Shown: piece after piece, positions 54,787-64,000 of the stretch
Position numbering within the stretch: the stretch's first letter is position 1
How the letters are laid out: each line of letters begins with the position of its first letter
The notes under the pieces: generated by a model
What the model saw: the letters and a program-made list of their open reading frames with translations, nothing else
Told to the model about the DNA's origin: nothing
Database searches by the model: none
Origin: Caulobacter sp. S45
Lineage (GTDB): Bacteria > Pseudomonadota > Alphaproteobacteria > Caulobacterales > Caulobacteraceae
NCBI RefSeq assembly: GCF_009765965.1
Contig: NZ_LMUL01000014.1
Location: forward strand, 62,001 to 126,000
Reading direction: 5' to 3'
Length of the DNA stretch: 64,000 nucleotides
Made by a program: the position numbers and the translations under genes

Positions 54787-55849
54787 GGCGCCGGCTCCGG
54801 CTCGGCGGGTGCTGCTGGCGAGCCTAGGGGCTGTGGGCCTCGCCGCCTGCCAACCGCTGATCCAGCGCGTCGGCGCGCCGGGGCTGGGTTTCAACGGTCC
54901 TCGGCTGGAGCCGGATGCGCTGGTGAGTTCGGATGGAACGCGCCTGCCGTTGCAGGTCTGGCCAGCCGTCGATTCCTCGGGGGCCGAGACCCGGCCCTGG
55001 GCGGTGATCATCGGTCTGCACGGCATGAACGACTATTCCGGTGGCTTCCAACTGCCAGCGTCCTATTGGGCCGCCAAGGGCGTGACCACCTACGCCTACG
55101 ATCAGCGTGGCTTCGGCCGGACGTCGGATCGGGGCGTGTGGGGCGGCGAGGCCTTGATGGTCGAGGACCTGCGCGTGACGACGGCGCTGGTCCGCGCGCG
55201 TCATCCCGGCGCGACGATCGCAGTGGTGGGCGAGAGCATGGGCGGGGCCGTGGCGATCAGCGCCTTCGCCTCCGACACGCCGCCGGCGGCGGATCGGGTG
55301 GTCCTGGCGTCCCCGGCGGTGTGGGGCTGGCGGGAGCAGGGGCCGCCGGCGAGCGCGGCGCTCTGGCTCGTCGCCCATCTCGACCCGGCCTATCGGCTCG
55401 AGGCGCCGAACTGGCTGGCGCGGCGCATCTTCGCCTCCGACAACCTGGACGAACTGCGCCGCATGGGGCGGGATCGGAACATGATCTTCGCCACCCGGGT
55501 GGACACCGTCTACGGCCTCGTCGGGCTGATGGAACAGGCGCAGGACAAGATCGGCCGGGTGCGTACGCCCATGCTGTACCAGTACGGCGCGCACGACGAG
55601 ATCATCCCCAAGCCGGCCGCCTTCCGCGCCGTACGCAAGCTGCGACCGAAGGACCGCTCGGCCTACTACGCCACGGGCTGGCACCTGCTGTTGCGCGACA
55701 AGGGGCGCCAGCGCGTTCTGGACGATATCCTCGCCTATATCCGAAACCCGAACGGGCCGCTGCCGTCCGGCGCGCCGGCCATTCCCGCGACATCGCGCCT
55801 ACCCGCCAGGCCAGGGGGCGAGGCCAAGTCCGCGGTCCAAGCCGGCTGA
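54776..55849 (+). CDS. lipoprotein alpha/beta hydrolase, lysophospholipase-like
   Basis: This 357-residue protein has a lipoprotein signal peptide with lipobox LAAC at Cys25, so it is anchored in the envelope. The hydrolase domain has IIGLHGMNDYSGG, the nucleophile Ser in VGESMGGAV (about 157), the acid Asp in YGAHDEI (about 268) and a His in GWHLLLRD (about 303). It belongs to the serine aminopeptidase S33/monoacylglycerol-lipase group. Start is TTG, coupled to the DUF3253 gene. Lipid turnover fits the nearby cyclopropane synthase. Confidence 0.83.
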   Translation: MTDRAPAPARRVLLASLGAVGLAACQPLIQRVGAPGLGFNGPRLEPDALVSSDGTRLPLQVWPAVDSSGAETRPWAVIIGLHGMNDYSGGFQLPASYWAAKGVTTYAYDQRGFGRTSDRGVWGGEALMVEDLRVTTALVRARHPGATIAVVGESMGGAVAISAFASDTPPAADRVVLASPAVWGWREQGPPASAALWLVAHLDPAYRLEAPNWLARRIFASDNLDELRRMGRDRNMIFATRVDTVYGLVGLMEQAQDKIGRVRTPMLYQYGAHDEIIPKPAAFRAVRKLRPKDRSAYYATGWHLLLRDKGRQRVLDDILAYIRNPNGPLPSGAPAIPATSRLPARPGGEAKSAVQAG

Positions 55850-55917
55850 CACGGCTTGCAGGACGGCGCGAGAGGGCGTACCCGGCGCGCCTCGCGCTCA
55901 TTGGGACTTCCCGCGTC

Positions 55918-56976
55918 ATGACCTTGTTCGATTCGCCCGCCTTCGACGCCCACGAGAGCGTCCAGGCCTTCCATGACGAGAAGACGGGGCTCAAGACCAT
56001 CATCGCCGTGCACTCCACCGCGCGCGGACCCGGGGCCGGCGGTTGCCGGATGTGGCCTTACGCCAGCGCCGAGGCGGCGCTGGACGACGTGCTGCGGCTG
56101 TCGCGCGCGATGTCCTACAAGAACGCCATGGCCGACCTGGAGCTGGGCGGGGCCAAGTCGGTGATCATCGGCAATAGCCGCACCGACAAGACGCCGGCCC
56201 TGTTCGAGGCGTTCGGCCGGGCGGTCGAATCGGTCGGCGGCCGCTACTGGGCGGCCGAGGACGTCGGCACATCTCCGGCCGACATGCTCCACGCGCGCAA
56301 GTCTACCCGCTTCATCGCCGGTCTCGACGGACACCCGGCGGCGTCCGGCGATCCTAGCCCGGTGACGGCGGAAGGCGTGTTTCGGGGCGTCGAACTGGCG
56401 GTGAAGCGCGCGCTCGGTGGCGGGCTCGACGGGGTGACGGTGGCGATCCAGGGCGTGGGCCACGTCGGTGGGTTCCTGGCGCATAAGCTCCATGCGGCGG
56501 GCGCCAAGCTGGTGATCGCCGACGTCAACCAGGCCGCCGTGCAGGAGATCGTCGCCGCCACCGGCGCGAGAGCCGTCGCACCGGACGCGATCTTCGACGA
56601 GACGGCGGAGGTGTTCGCGCCTTGCGCGCTCGGCGGCGCCATCACGCTGGAAACCCTGTCGCGGCTGAAGGCGCAGGTGATCGCCGGCGGCGCCAACAAC
56701 CAGCTCGGCTCGGCCGAGGCCGGGCGGGCGATGTTCGAGCGCGGGATTCTCTATGCGCCCGACTATGTCATCAATGGCGGCGGCATCACCAACGTCGCGG
56801 CGGAAATTCGCGCCCTGGACCATGGGCAGGCGTTCGACGGCGCCTGGGTGGCCGCGAAACTCGACCGGCTGATGCAGACCCTGGACGAGGTGTTCGAGCA
56901 GGCCTCGGCCGAACGCCGCCCGACCCAGGATGTGGCGGACGAGATCGCCCGCGCCCGTATCGCCGCTGCGCGCTAG
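55918..56976 (+). CDS. Glu/Leu/Phe/Val dehydrogenase
   Basis: This 352-residue enzyme of the leucine/phenylalanine dehydrogenase class reversibly deaminates an amino acid with NAD. The substrate domain has GPGAGGCRMWPY and the catalytic Lys region SYKNAMADLELGGAKSV (about 70). The Rossmann domain has VAIQGVGHVGGF near 180. The frame is open far upstream into the previous gene, but homology starts at the ATG at 55918. It converges on an MFS gene with a 4-base overlap of stops. A phenylalanine hydroxylase gene lies 1.6 kb away. Confidence 0.88.
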   Translation: MTLFDSPAFDAHESVQAFHDEKTGLKTIIAVHSTARGPGAGGCRMWPYASAEAALDDVLRLSRAMSYKNAMADLELGGAKSVIIGNSRTDKTPALFEAFGRAVESVGGRYWAAEDVGTSPADMLHARKSTRFIAGLDGHPAASGDPSPVTAEGVFRGVELAVKRALGGGLDGVTVAIQGVGHVGGFLAHKLHAAGAKLVIADVNQAAVQEIVAATGARAVAPDAIFDETAEVFAPCALGGAITLETLSRLKAQVIAGGANNQLGSAEAGRAMFERGILYAPDYVINGGGITNVAAEIRALDHGQAFDGAWVAAKLDRLMQTLDEVFEQASAERRPTQDVADEIARARIAAAR

Positions 56977-58493
56977 GCGCGCGCGGGTACGGAGCTCGCG
57001 GGCTTGGGGCGTCCGCCGATCTCCGCACCGGCGTCCGCCGGCAGGCGCATGTAGAAGGGCGCAGCCAGGATCGAGGTCAGGCCCACCACCAGGAACGGCA
57101 CGACGAAGTTGGCCGGTGTCAGCACCCCGGCGCCATGGCCGCGGGCCAGGTGCAGCAGCAGGCCGCCGAAGCTCACGCCCAGGCTCATGCTCACCTGCTG
57201 GGTTACGGTGGACAGGGTGGAGGCCTGGCTGACGCGCTTCTTGGAGACGTCCGCATAGGCGAGCGCATTGCTGGAGGTGAAGTGCATGCTGCGCACGAAA
57301 CCGCTCAGGCCCAGCAGGATCACCATCACAATCAAGGGCGTGGTGGCGTTGAAGGTCGCGGGCAGGGCGATGGTGATCCCGGTGCCGATCGCGGAGAACA
57401 CCAGCACGTTGCGATAGCCCAGGCGGCGCAGCACGGTCGGGGCCACGGGCTTGAACATCAGCGCGCCGAAGGACTGGGAAATAGTCACCAGCCCCGCCTT
57501 CACCGGCGACCAGCCCAGGCCGATCTGCAGCAGCAGCGGCAGCAGCAGGGGCGTGGCGCCCATGCCGATCCGCACCAGCGTCCCGCCCAGCGTGCTGGCG
57601 CGGAAGGTGAATATCCTCAGCAGGTCGAGTTCGAGCACCGGCCGTTCGGTGCGCTTGACGTGGCGGACGAAGACCACGCCGGCGATGACGAACATCAGGA
57701 AGACGACCAGCTCGACCGGCCAGGACACCAGTCCCACCCCGCCCGTCTCCGACACGAACACCAGGCCGGTGATGGCGACGGCGGCCATGAAGAAGCCGGA
57801 GGTGTCGAAGCGACCCGGATGACGGCTCTCCAGCTTGGGCACGTATTTGCCGACCGCGATCATGCCTAGGATGCCGACCGGGATGTTGATGAAGAAGATC
57901 CAGGGCCAGTCGGCCACGCCCAGCACCAGTCCGGCCAGCGGCGGCCCCAGCAGCGGCCCGATCATCGCCGGCATGGTGAACCAGGACATGGCCGAGACGA
58001 ATCGGTCCCGCGGCGCCGATCCCACCACGATCAGACGGCCGACCGGGGTCATCATCGCCCCGCCCAGTCCCTGGAGGATGCGCGCGCCCACTAGCTCGTT
58101 CAGCGAGCGGGAAAAGCCGCACAGGGTCGAACCGATCAGGAAGACACCCATGGCGCAGAGGAACACCCGCCGCGCGCCATATCGATCCGCCACCCAGCCG
58201 CTCGCCGGCGCACACACCGCCAGCGCCAGCAGATAGGAGGTCAGGGCCAGCTTCAGGTGGACCGGATCGGAATGAAACGCCCGCGCCAATGTCGGCAGGG
58301 CGGTGGACAGGGCGGTGGAGTCGATGAATTCCATGAACAGGGCGCTGGCCACGGCCAGCGGAATCAGGTTGGCGGTCCAGGAGGCGGTATGCGGCGGTGC
58401 GACGTCGCGAGGACGCTCCACCGCAGGTGCGATGGTCGGCTCGACGGCGCCGGTCTCCGCTCCGACCGCATTGATGAAATGACGTCTGCTCAC
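56973..58493 (-). CDS. MFS multidrug transporter, DHA2 (EmrB/QacA) family
   Basis: This 506-residue protein has about fourteen hydrophobic segments. The DHA2 motif A-type loop ADRYGARRVFL is near residue 85, and motif C-like GPLLGPPLAGLVLG near 160. Members export drugs, bile salts or hydrophobic acids using the proton gradient. No EmrA-type adaptor gene is adjacent, so it likely acts alone in the inner membrane. A perfect GCAATGC-A-GCATTGC palindrome lies 45 bases upstream of the start and may be its operator. Confidence 0.88.
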   Translation of the reverse strand: MSRRHFINAVGAETGAVEPTIAPAVERPRDVAPPHTASWTANLIPLAVASALFMEFIDSTALSTALPTLARAFHSDPVHLKLALTSYLLALAVCAPASGWVADRYGARRVFLCAMGVFLIGSTLCGFSRSLNELVGARILQGLGGAMMTPVGRLIVVGSAPRDRFVSAMSWFTMPAMIGPLLGPPLAGLVLGVADWPWIFFINIPVGILGMIAVGKYVPKLESRHPGRFDTSGFFMAAVAITGLVFVSETGGVGLVSWPVELVVFLMFVIAGVVFVRHVKRTERPVLELDLLRIFTFRASTLGGTLVRIGMGATPLLLPLLLQIGLGWSPVKAGLVTISQSFGALMFKPVAPTVLRRLGYRNVLVFSAIGTGITIALPATFNATTPLIVMVILLGLSGFVRSMHFTSSNALAYADVSKKRVSQASTLSTVTQQVSMSLGVSFGGLLLHLARGHGAGVLTPANFVVPFLVVGLTSILAAPFYMRLPADAGAEIGGRPKPASSVPARA

Positions 58494-58537
58494 AGGTTTT
58501 ATCTAGACGGCCAAAAAGCGTTCGGCCACCCCATATT

Positions 58538-58552
58538 GCAATGCAGCATTGC
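58538..58552. promoter_or_regulatory. perfect palindrome GCAATGC-A-GCATTGC upstream of the DHA2 transporter
   Basis: Seven-base arms flank a single A. The element is followed at 58560-58568 by the related half-site string CTGCAGCAT. It lies between the phhA stop and the transporter start and is positioned to regulate the latter. TGC/GCA dyads are also used by PhaR-type repressors, but the regulator here is unknown. Confidence 0.5.
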
Positions 58553-58593
58553 GTTGCGCTGCAGCATGGCGCGCTGTGGCGCCGGAGACACGG

Positions 58594-59469
58594 TCAGACG
58601 GTCTGACCATGTGCTCGTTCGAGCGCATAAGCCTGGTCGCCTCGACTCAGGACTTCATCGTCATCGGCGATGGCGTCGATGGCGATGTCCGGCGCCTGGG
58701 TCAGCCGCTGATAGATCGGCCCGAAGTCGCGCTGAGTGACCTCCTGCAGCGTCTCTATGGAGGGCACGACGAAATAGACCTGCTGGAAATCATCGATCCG
58801 GTAGGGGGTGCGCATCACCCGTTCCAGATCGAATGCGATCCGGTTGGGAGAGCCGTCCTCGAGGCTGAAGATCGATTCGGCGCGCGAGGACACGATGCCG
58901 GCGCCATAGATCCGCAAGCCCTGCGGCGACTGCATCAGCCCGAACTCCACCGTGTACCAGTACAGGCGCGCGAGGTTGTGGAGCTGGCCCAGCTGCAACG
59001 CCCGCGCCCCGCCGCGCCCGTAGGCGGCCATATAGTCCGCGAAGCTCGGGTCCGTGAGCATGGGCACGTGGCCGAACACGTCGTGGAAGACGTCGGGCTC
59101 CTGCAGATAGTCCAACTCGTCGGGGCGGCGGATGAAGTTGCCGGCGGGAAAGCGGCGGTTGGCGAGGTGGTCGAAGAACACGTCGTCCGGCACCAGGCCC
59201 GGCACGGCCACGACAGTCCAGCCGGTCAGGGCGCGTAACCGCTCGCTCATACGCTCGAAATCGGGAATGCCGTCGCCGTGCAGGTCCAGCGCCTCCAAGC
59301 CATGCAGGAAGGCGTCGCAGGCCCGGCCAGGCAGAACCTTGAACTGGCGTTCGTACAGGGTCACCCAGGTCTGGTGCTCTTGGGCCGTGTAGCGGTCCCA
59401 GCCCTGCGGAATGGTCCAGTCCGCCGCCGCGCCTTCGGGAGGGGCGCCTAAAAAGCCATCCGCGCTCAT
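58594..59469 (-). CDS. phhA: phenylalanine 4-monooxygenase
   Basis: This 291-residue pterin-dependent hydroxylase converts phenylalanine to tyrosine. The iron ligands appear in FHDVFGHVPM (two His) and YTVEFGL (Glu), about residues 133-185, in the usual spacing. There is no regulatory ACT domain, as in other bacterial enzymes. The ATG at 59469 is used because AGGAG lies 12 bases upstream; a TTG at 59481 would overlap that site. No pterin-carbinolamine dehydratase gene is adjacent. It may feed tyrosine to catabolism or pigment formation. Confidence 0.93.
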   Translation of the reverse strand: MSADGFLGAPPEGAAADWTIPQGWDRYTAQEHQTWVTLYERQFKVLPGRACDAFLHGLEALDLHGDGIPDFERMSERLRALTGWTVVAVPGLVPDDVFFDHLANRRFPAGNFIRRPDELDYLQEPDVFHDVFGHVPMLTDPSFADYMAAYGRGGARALQLGQLHNLARLYWYTVEFGLMQSPQGLRIYGAGIVSSRAESIFSLEDGSPNRIAFDLERVMRTPYRIDDFQQVYFVVPSIETLQEVTQRDFGPIYQRLTQAPDIAIDAIADDDEVLSRGDQAYALERAHGQTV

Positions 59470-59545
59470 AGCGTAATCCAACTCCTACCGGACACAGCCT
59501 ACCGCGGCCTCGATGCGCAGACGAGGGCGCTTGGACGGTGAGTCT

Positions 59546-59875
59546 TCAATGGGCGGCCCGAGGGCGCAACCGATATTCGCCATCCGTGAAGTCGCTGAAG
59601 AGTTCGGAGGCGTCGGGGTGGCCGATCGGTTCGCCCGTTTCGTCGGGCAGCAGGTTCTGCTCGGAAACGTAGGCGGTGTAACAACTCTGCTCGTTCTCCG
59701 CGAGCAGGTGATAATAGGGCTGGTCCTTGCGGGGGCGAACCGCCTCGGGGATGGCCAGCCACCAGGCTTCGGTGTTGTTGAACTGCGGATCCACGTCGTA
59801 GATCACGCCGCGAAACGGATAGACACGGTGTTTCACCACCTGCCCAAGCCGGAATCTGGCGACGCGTGCTTCCAT
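59546..59875 (-). CDS. hspQ: heat shock protein HspQ
   Basis: This 109-residue protein has the HspQ/hemimethylated-DNA-binding fold: FRLGQVVKHRVYPFRGVIYDVDPQF near the start (shown by its key parts VVKHR and FRGVIYDVD), QPYYHLLAEN in the middle and YVSEQNLLPD near the end. HspQ adjusts substrate choice of the Lon protease and DnaA turnover in enterics. It is divergent from the ppx/gppA gene. Its C-terminal 25 residues are variable. Confidence 0.92.
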   Translation of the reverse strand: MEARVARFRLGQVVKHRVYPFRGVIYDVDPQFNNTEAWWLAIPEAVRPRKDQPYYHLLAENEQSCYTAYVSEQNLLPDETGEPIGHPDASELFSDFTDGEYRLRPRAAH

Positions 59876-60044
59876 GCTAGCGATGATCGGCCCGCCGATA
59901 TGACTGTTGGATGAACATTGTCAGCGTAGGGACCTGATCCGAACACGTCCACCCGCAAGGCGAGGGTTCGCGTAGCGTCGTCGGTTTGTTACAGTCGCCG
60001 CAAGCGGGGCTGCGCCATGTCGGTGCGGGGCCCCTGGAGGTTCG

Positions 60045-61160
60045 ATGTCGGACGGAGGCGCGCAGGCGTCAGAGTTATCGACGCTGCGGCGGTCTCGCCA
60101 CACCGATATGGACTGTTTTGCAGCGCTCGATCTCGGCACCAACAATTGCCGGTTGCTGATCGCCACCCCCGCCGGCCGGGGCTTTCGAATCGTGGAAGCG
60201 TTTTCGCGGATCGTCAGGCTGGGCGAGGGGCTGTCGCATACCGGCCGGCTGGACGAGGCGGCGATGCACCGCGCCCACGCCGCCTTGCAGATTTGCGCCG
60301 ACAAGGTGAACCGCCGCAAGGTCACGCGGATTCGCGCCGTGGCGACCCAGGCCTGCCGCCAAGCGGAGAATGGGGCGGAGTTCACCGCCGAGGTGGAGCG
60401 CCGCACCGGCTTGAAGCTCCAAGTGATCACCCCTCAGGAAGAAGCGCGCCTTTCGGTGGCCGGATGCGTCAACCTGTTGGACCGCAAGGCGTCCGCCGCC
60501 CTGGTGGTCGATGTCGGCGGCGGGTCCACCGAACTCTCCTGGGTCGATCTTCGTGGGAATTCGCTGGGCAAGGAGGGCAGCCAGACGAACCTGCATCGTC
60601 TGCCGATCCGGGCGTGGCTCTCGGCGCCCGTTGGGGTGGTCACCCTGGCCGAGCGCTTTCCTGAACCCGAAGTCCCTACCGCCGAATGGTTCCGGGCCAT
60701 GGTCGATCATATGCGGGCCGAGATCGAGGGCTTTACCCACGCCGAAAAACTGCGGCCCGTATTCGCTTCCGGGCGGGGTCATCTGGTCGGCACGTCGGGG
60801 GCGATCACCAGCCTGGCGGGCATGCATCTGGGACTGAAACGCTATGACCGTTCCCAGGTCGACGGGCTCTGGCTGCGCCGTGCGGATTGTACGGCCGCGG
60901 CGGACCGGCTGATGAACCTCTGCCCCAAGGATAGGGCGGCGGAGCCTTGCATCGGGCCCGATCGGGCCGACCTGGTGCTGGCCGGCGCGGCGATTTTGCA
61001 GGCGGTCCAGGAGCTCTGGCCGTGCGATCGGGTGCGCGTGGCCGATCGTGGGCTGCGCGAAGGGATATTGTTGTCGCTCATGGGCGGATCATCGGGACAA
61101 CGCCGACGGCGGCGAGGTTCTTCACGACCGGCCCCGGCGACAGTAGGTAGTGCATCATGA
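60045..61160 (+). CDS. Ppx/GppA family phosphatase
   Basis: This 371-residue ASKHA-fold phosphatase has the nucleotide loop FAALDLGTNNCRLLIA near residue 24. The second phosphate loop VVDVGGGSTELSW is near 155, and LVGTSGAITSLAG is near 245. The family hydrolyses polyphosphate or pppGpp. GGAGG lies 7 bases before the ATG at 60045, which supports this start over a later ATG at 60108. It lacks the long C-terminal HD domain of E. coli Ppx. It is coupled to rlmE by an ATGA overlap. Confidence 0.9.
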   Translation: MSDGGAQASELSTLRRSRHTDMDCFAALDLGTNNCRLLIATPAGRGFRIVEAFSRIVRLGEGLSHTGRLDEAAMHRAHAALQICADKVNRRKVTRIRAVATQACRQAENGAEFTAEVERRTGLKLQVITPQEEARLSVAGCVNLLDRKASAALVVDVGGGSTELSWVDLRGNSLGKEGSQTNLHRLPIRAWLSAPVGVVTLAERFPEPEVPTAEWFRAMVDHMRAEIEGFTHAEKLRPVFASGRGHLVGTSGAITSLAGMHLGLKRYDRSQVDGLWLRRADCTAAADRLMNLCPKDRAAEPCIGPDRADLVLAGAAILQAVQELWPCDRVRVADRGLREGILLSLMGGSSGQRRRRRGSSRPAPATVGSAS

Positions 61161-61873
61161 GCGAACCTGAAGACCGTCGCCGCATGGTGCGTGCGCCGAC
61201 CAGCGGCGATCCCGCCGGGCGCGCCTCGGCCGACCGCCTCAAGTCCTCGCGCAAACACACCGCCTCCTCCCAGAAGTGGTTGGAGCGCCAGCTCAACGAC
61301 CCCTACGTCCAACGCGCCCATGCCGAGGGTTGGCGGTCGCGTGCGGCGTTCAAGCTGATGGAGATCGATGACCGCTTCGGTCTGCTGCGCTCCGGCCTGC
61401 GGGTGATCGACCTGGGCGCGGCGCCAGGCGGTTGGGTCCAGGTGGCGCTGAAGCGCGGAGCGTCGGCGGTGGCGGGTGTGGACCTGCTGCCCATCGACCC
61501 GATCCGTGGCGCAGACCTGATCGAGGCCGACTTCACCACGCCGGGCGTTGGCGAGCAGCTGCTGGACCTGCTGGGCGGCCCGCCGGACCTGGTGCTCAGC
61601 GATATGGCCCACAATACCGTCGGCCACCGCCAAACCGACCACCTTAAGATCGTCGGCCTGATTGAGGCGGCCGCCGATTTCGCCCTGGCCAATCTCAAGC
61701 CGGGCGGCGGCTTCGTGGTCAAGACCTTCCAGGGCGGCGCGGCGGGAGACATCCTGGCTCATCTGAAGGCGGGCTTCACCGATGTGAAGCACGTCAAGCC
61801 CAAGGCCAGCCGTAGCGACAGCTCCGAAGTCTACCTCGTGGCCACGGGCTGCCGCGTCGAGCGGGGACGATAA
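61157..61873 (+). CDS. rlmE: 23S rRNA (uridine-2'-O)-methyltransferase RlmE (FtsJ/RrmJ)
   Basis: This 238-residue methyltransferase modifies U2552 in the ribosomal A-loop. The SAM motif [16 protein letters not shown] is near residue 80. The K-D-K-E tetrad is visible in [29 protein letters not shown] and SSEVYLVA. An N-terminal basic extension of about 45 residues precedes the core. It is coupled to the ppx/gppA gene before it and 98 bases from guaB after it. Confidence 0.93.
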   Translation: MSEPEDRRRMVRAPTSGDPAGRASADRLKSSRKHTASSQKWLERQLNDPYVQRAHAEGWRSRAAFKLMEIDDRFGLLRSGLRVIDLGAAPGGWVQVALKRGASAVAGVDLLPIDPIRGADLIEADFTTPGVGEQLLDLLGGPPDLVLSDMAHNTVGHRQTDHLKIVGLIEAAADFALANLKPGGGFVVKTFQGGAAGDILAHLKAGFTDVKHVKPKASRSDSSEVYLVATGCRVERGR

Positions 61874-61914
61874 GCGCTCCATTCGGTCGCACGACGACGG
61901 GGTGCGCGCTGTAA

Positions 61915-63820
<1,906 letters not shown>

Positions 63821-63824
<4 letters not shown>

Positions 63825-64000
63825 CGCCCGCCGCCCGCCTCAGCGCCGCCGCCGAGGTCCTGGACCAGCTCGCCACCGGCCGCCTGCCGGCCGACGATGT
63901 GTTGCGCGCCTGGGGCAAGGCCCATCGCTACGCCGGGTCCAAGGACCGCCGCGCCATCAACGAGCGGGTGTTCGCGGTGCTGCGCGCCCGACCCCGCCTG
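63821..64000 (+). CDS. RsmB/NOP-family RNA methyltransferase, N-terminal fragment
   Basis: A TTG at 63821 overlapping the MAPEG stop opens a frame that runs to the window edge: 60 codons beginning TPAARLSAAAEVLDQL. The text LPADDVLRAWGKAHRYAG, followed by KDRRAINERVFAVLR, is the typical NusB-like N-terminal domain of alphaproteobacterial RsmB-type 16S rRNA m5C methyltransferases. The catalytic domain lies outside the window, so the call depends on this domain and on its position after guaB. Confidence 0.75.

Noticed and set aside
55066-55917. Upstream extension of the Leu/Phe dehydrogenase frame
   Set aside because: It overlaps the lipoprotein hydrolase in another frame; dehydrogenase homology starts at 55918 and the upstream translation has no domain pattern.
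55735-58215. Very long minus-strand open frame (about 826 codons) across three genes
   Set aside because: It lies antisense to the dehydrogenase and out of frame with the MFS gene. Its Arg/Ala/Gly/Pro-rich translation has no domain pattern, which is typical of spurious frames in high-GC DNA.

Overview
The window is high-GC DNA (about two thirds G+C by eye) packed with genes, many of them joined by ATGA, GTGA or TTGA start/stop overlaps. Gene content points to an alphaproteobacterium of the Caulobacterales, probably a Phenylobacterium/Caulobacter relative: a MucR/Ros regulator, a short-chain acyl-CoA (RamB/ScfR-type) regulator divergent from isocitrate lyase, UrcA-like, DUF4170 and HspQ proteins, and the order ppx/gppA - rlmE - guaB - MAPEG - rsmB. 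The genus is an inference from gene content.

Layout. 1-5 kb: the end of a DUF4166-like gene, a fatty-acid desaturase coupled to an orphan phosphonate-type binding protein, a TlpA-like thioredoxin protein and a secreted PHP-family metallohydrolase. 5.3-26.2 kb: a large catabolic island. On the minus strand lie an MFS carboxylate-type transporter, a 2-pyrone-4,6-dicarboxylate-lactonase-like amidohydrolase and a LysR regulator. Divergently on the plus strand run about 17 genes: a family III CoA-transferase pair, aldehyde dehydrogenase, a 4,5-dihydroxyphthalate-decarboxylase-like protein, a ThDP enzyme, GST, an alpha/beta-hydrolase-fold protein, enoyl-CoA hydratase, 3-oxoacid CoA-transferase A/B, an oxaloacetate-decarboxylase-type PEP-mutase family protein, two thiolase-fold/DUF35 pairs, an IlvD/Edd dehydratase and an FAD-linked hydroxyacid dehydrogenase. 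It reads as a complete CoA-thioester route for an unidentified, possibly aromatic or branched, acid. Several members have lost their textbook catalytic residues (thiolase Cys and His, hydrolase Ser, CoA-transferase Asp), so the assigned family names probably understate novel chemistry.

26.4-30 kb: an EthD-like secreted protein divergent from an outer-membrane porin, a gene-poor gap, then an AIM24 protein. 30-35 kb: the glyoxylate shunt (aceA - DUF4170 - aceB) with its divergent regulator. 35-42 kb: a DMT exporter, a MucR-like regulator without zinc ligands, a GH1/RmlD fusion, a DUF4337 membrane protein, and two divergent paralogous XRE regulators around a palindrome. 42-56 kb: a lipid and envelope neighbourhood with a phospholipase-D-family protein, two cyclopropane-fatty-acyl synthase paralogues, a peroxiredoxin/2OG-oxygenase fusion, a two-motif aspartic protease, a coupled phosphatase - aminotransferase - esterase operon, MsrA and a lipoprotein lysophospholipase-like hydrolase. 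56-64 kb: amino-acid metabolism (Leu/Phe-type dehydrogenase, phenylalanine 4-hydroxylase), a DHA2 efflux pump, and the ppx/gppA - rlmE - guaB - MAPEG - rsmB housekeeping block.

No tRNA, rRNA, CRISPR array, insertion sequence or integrase was recognised by reading.
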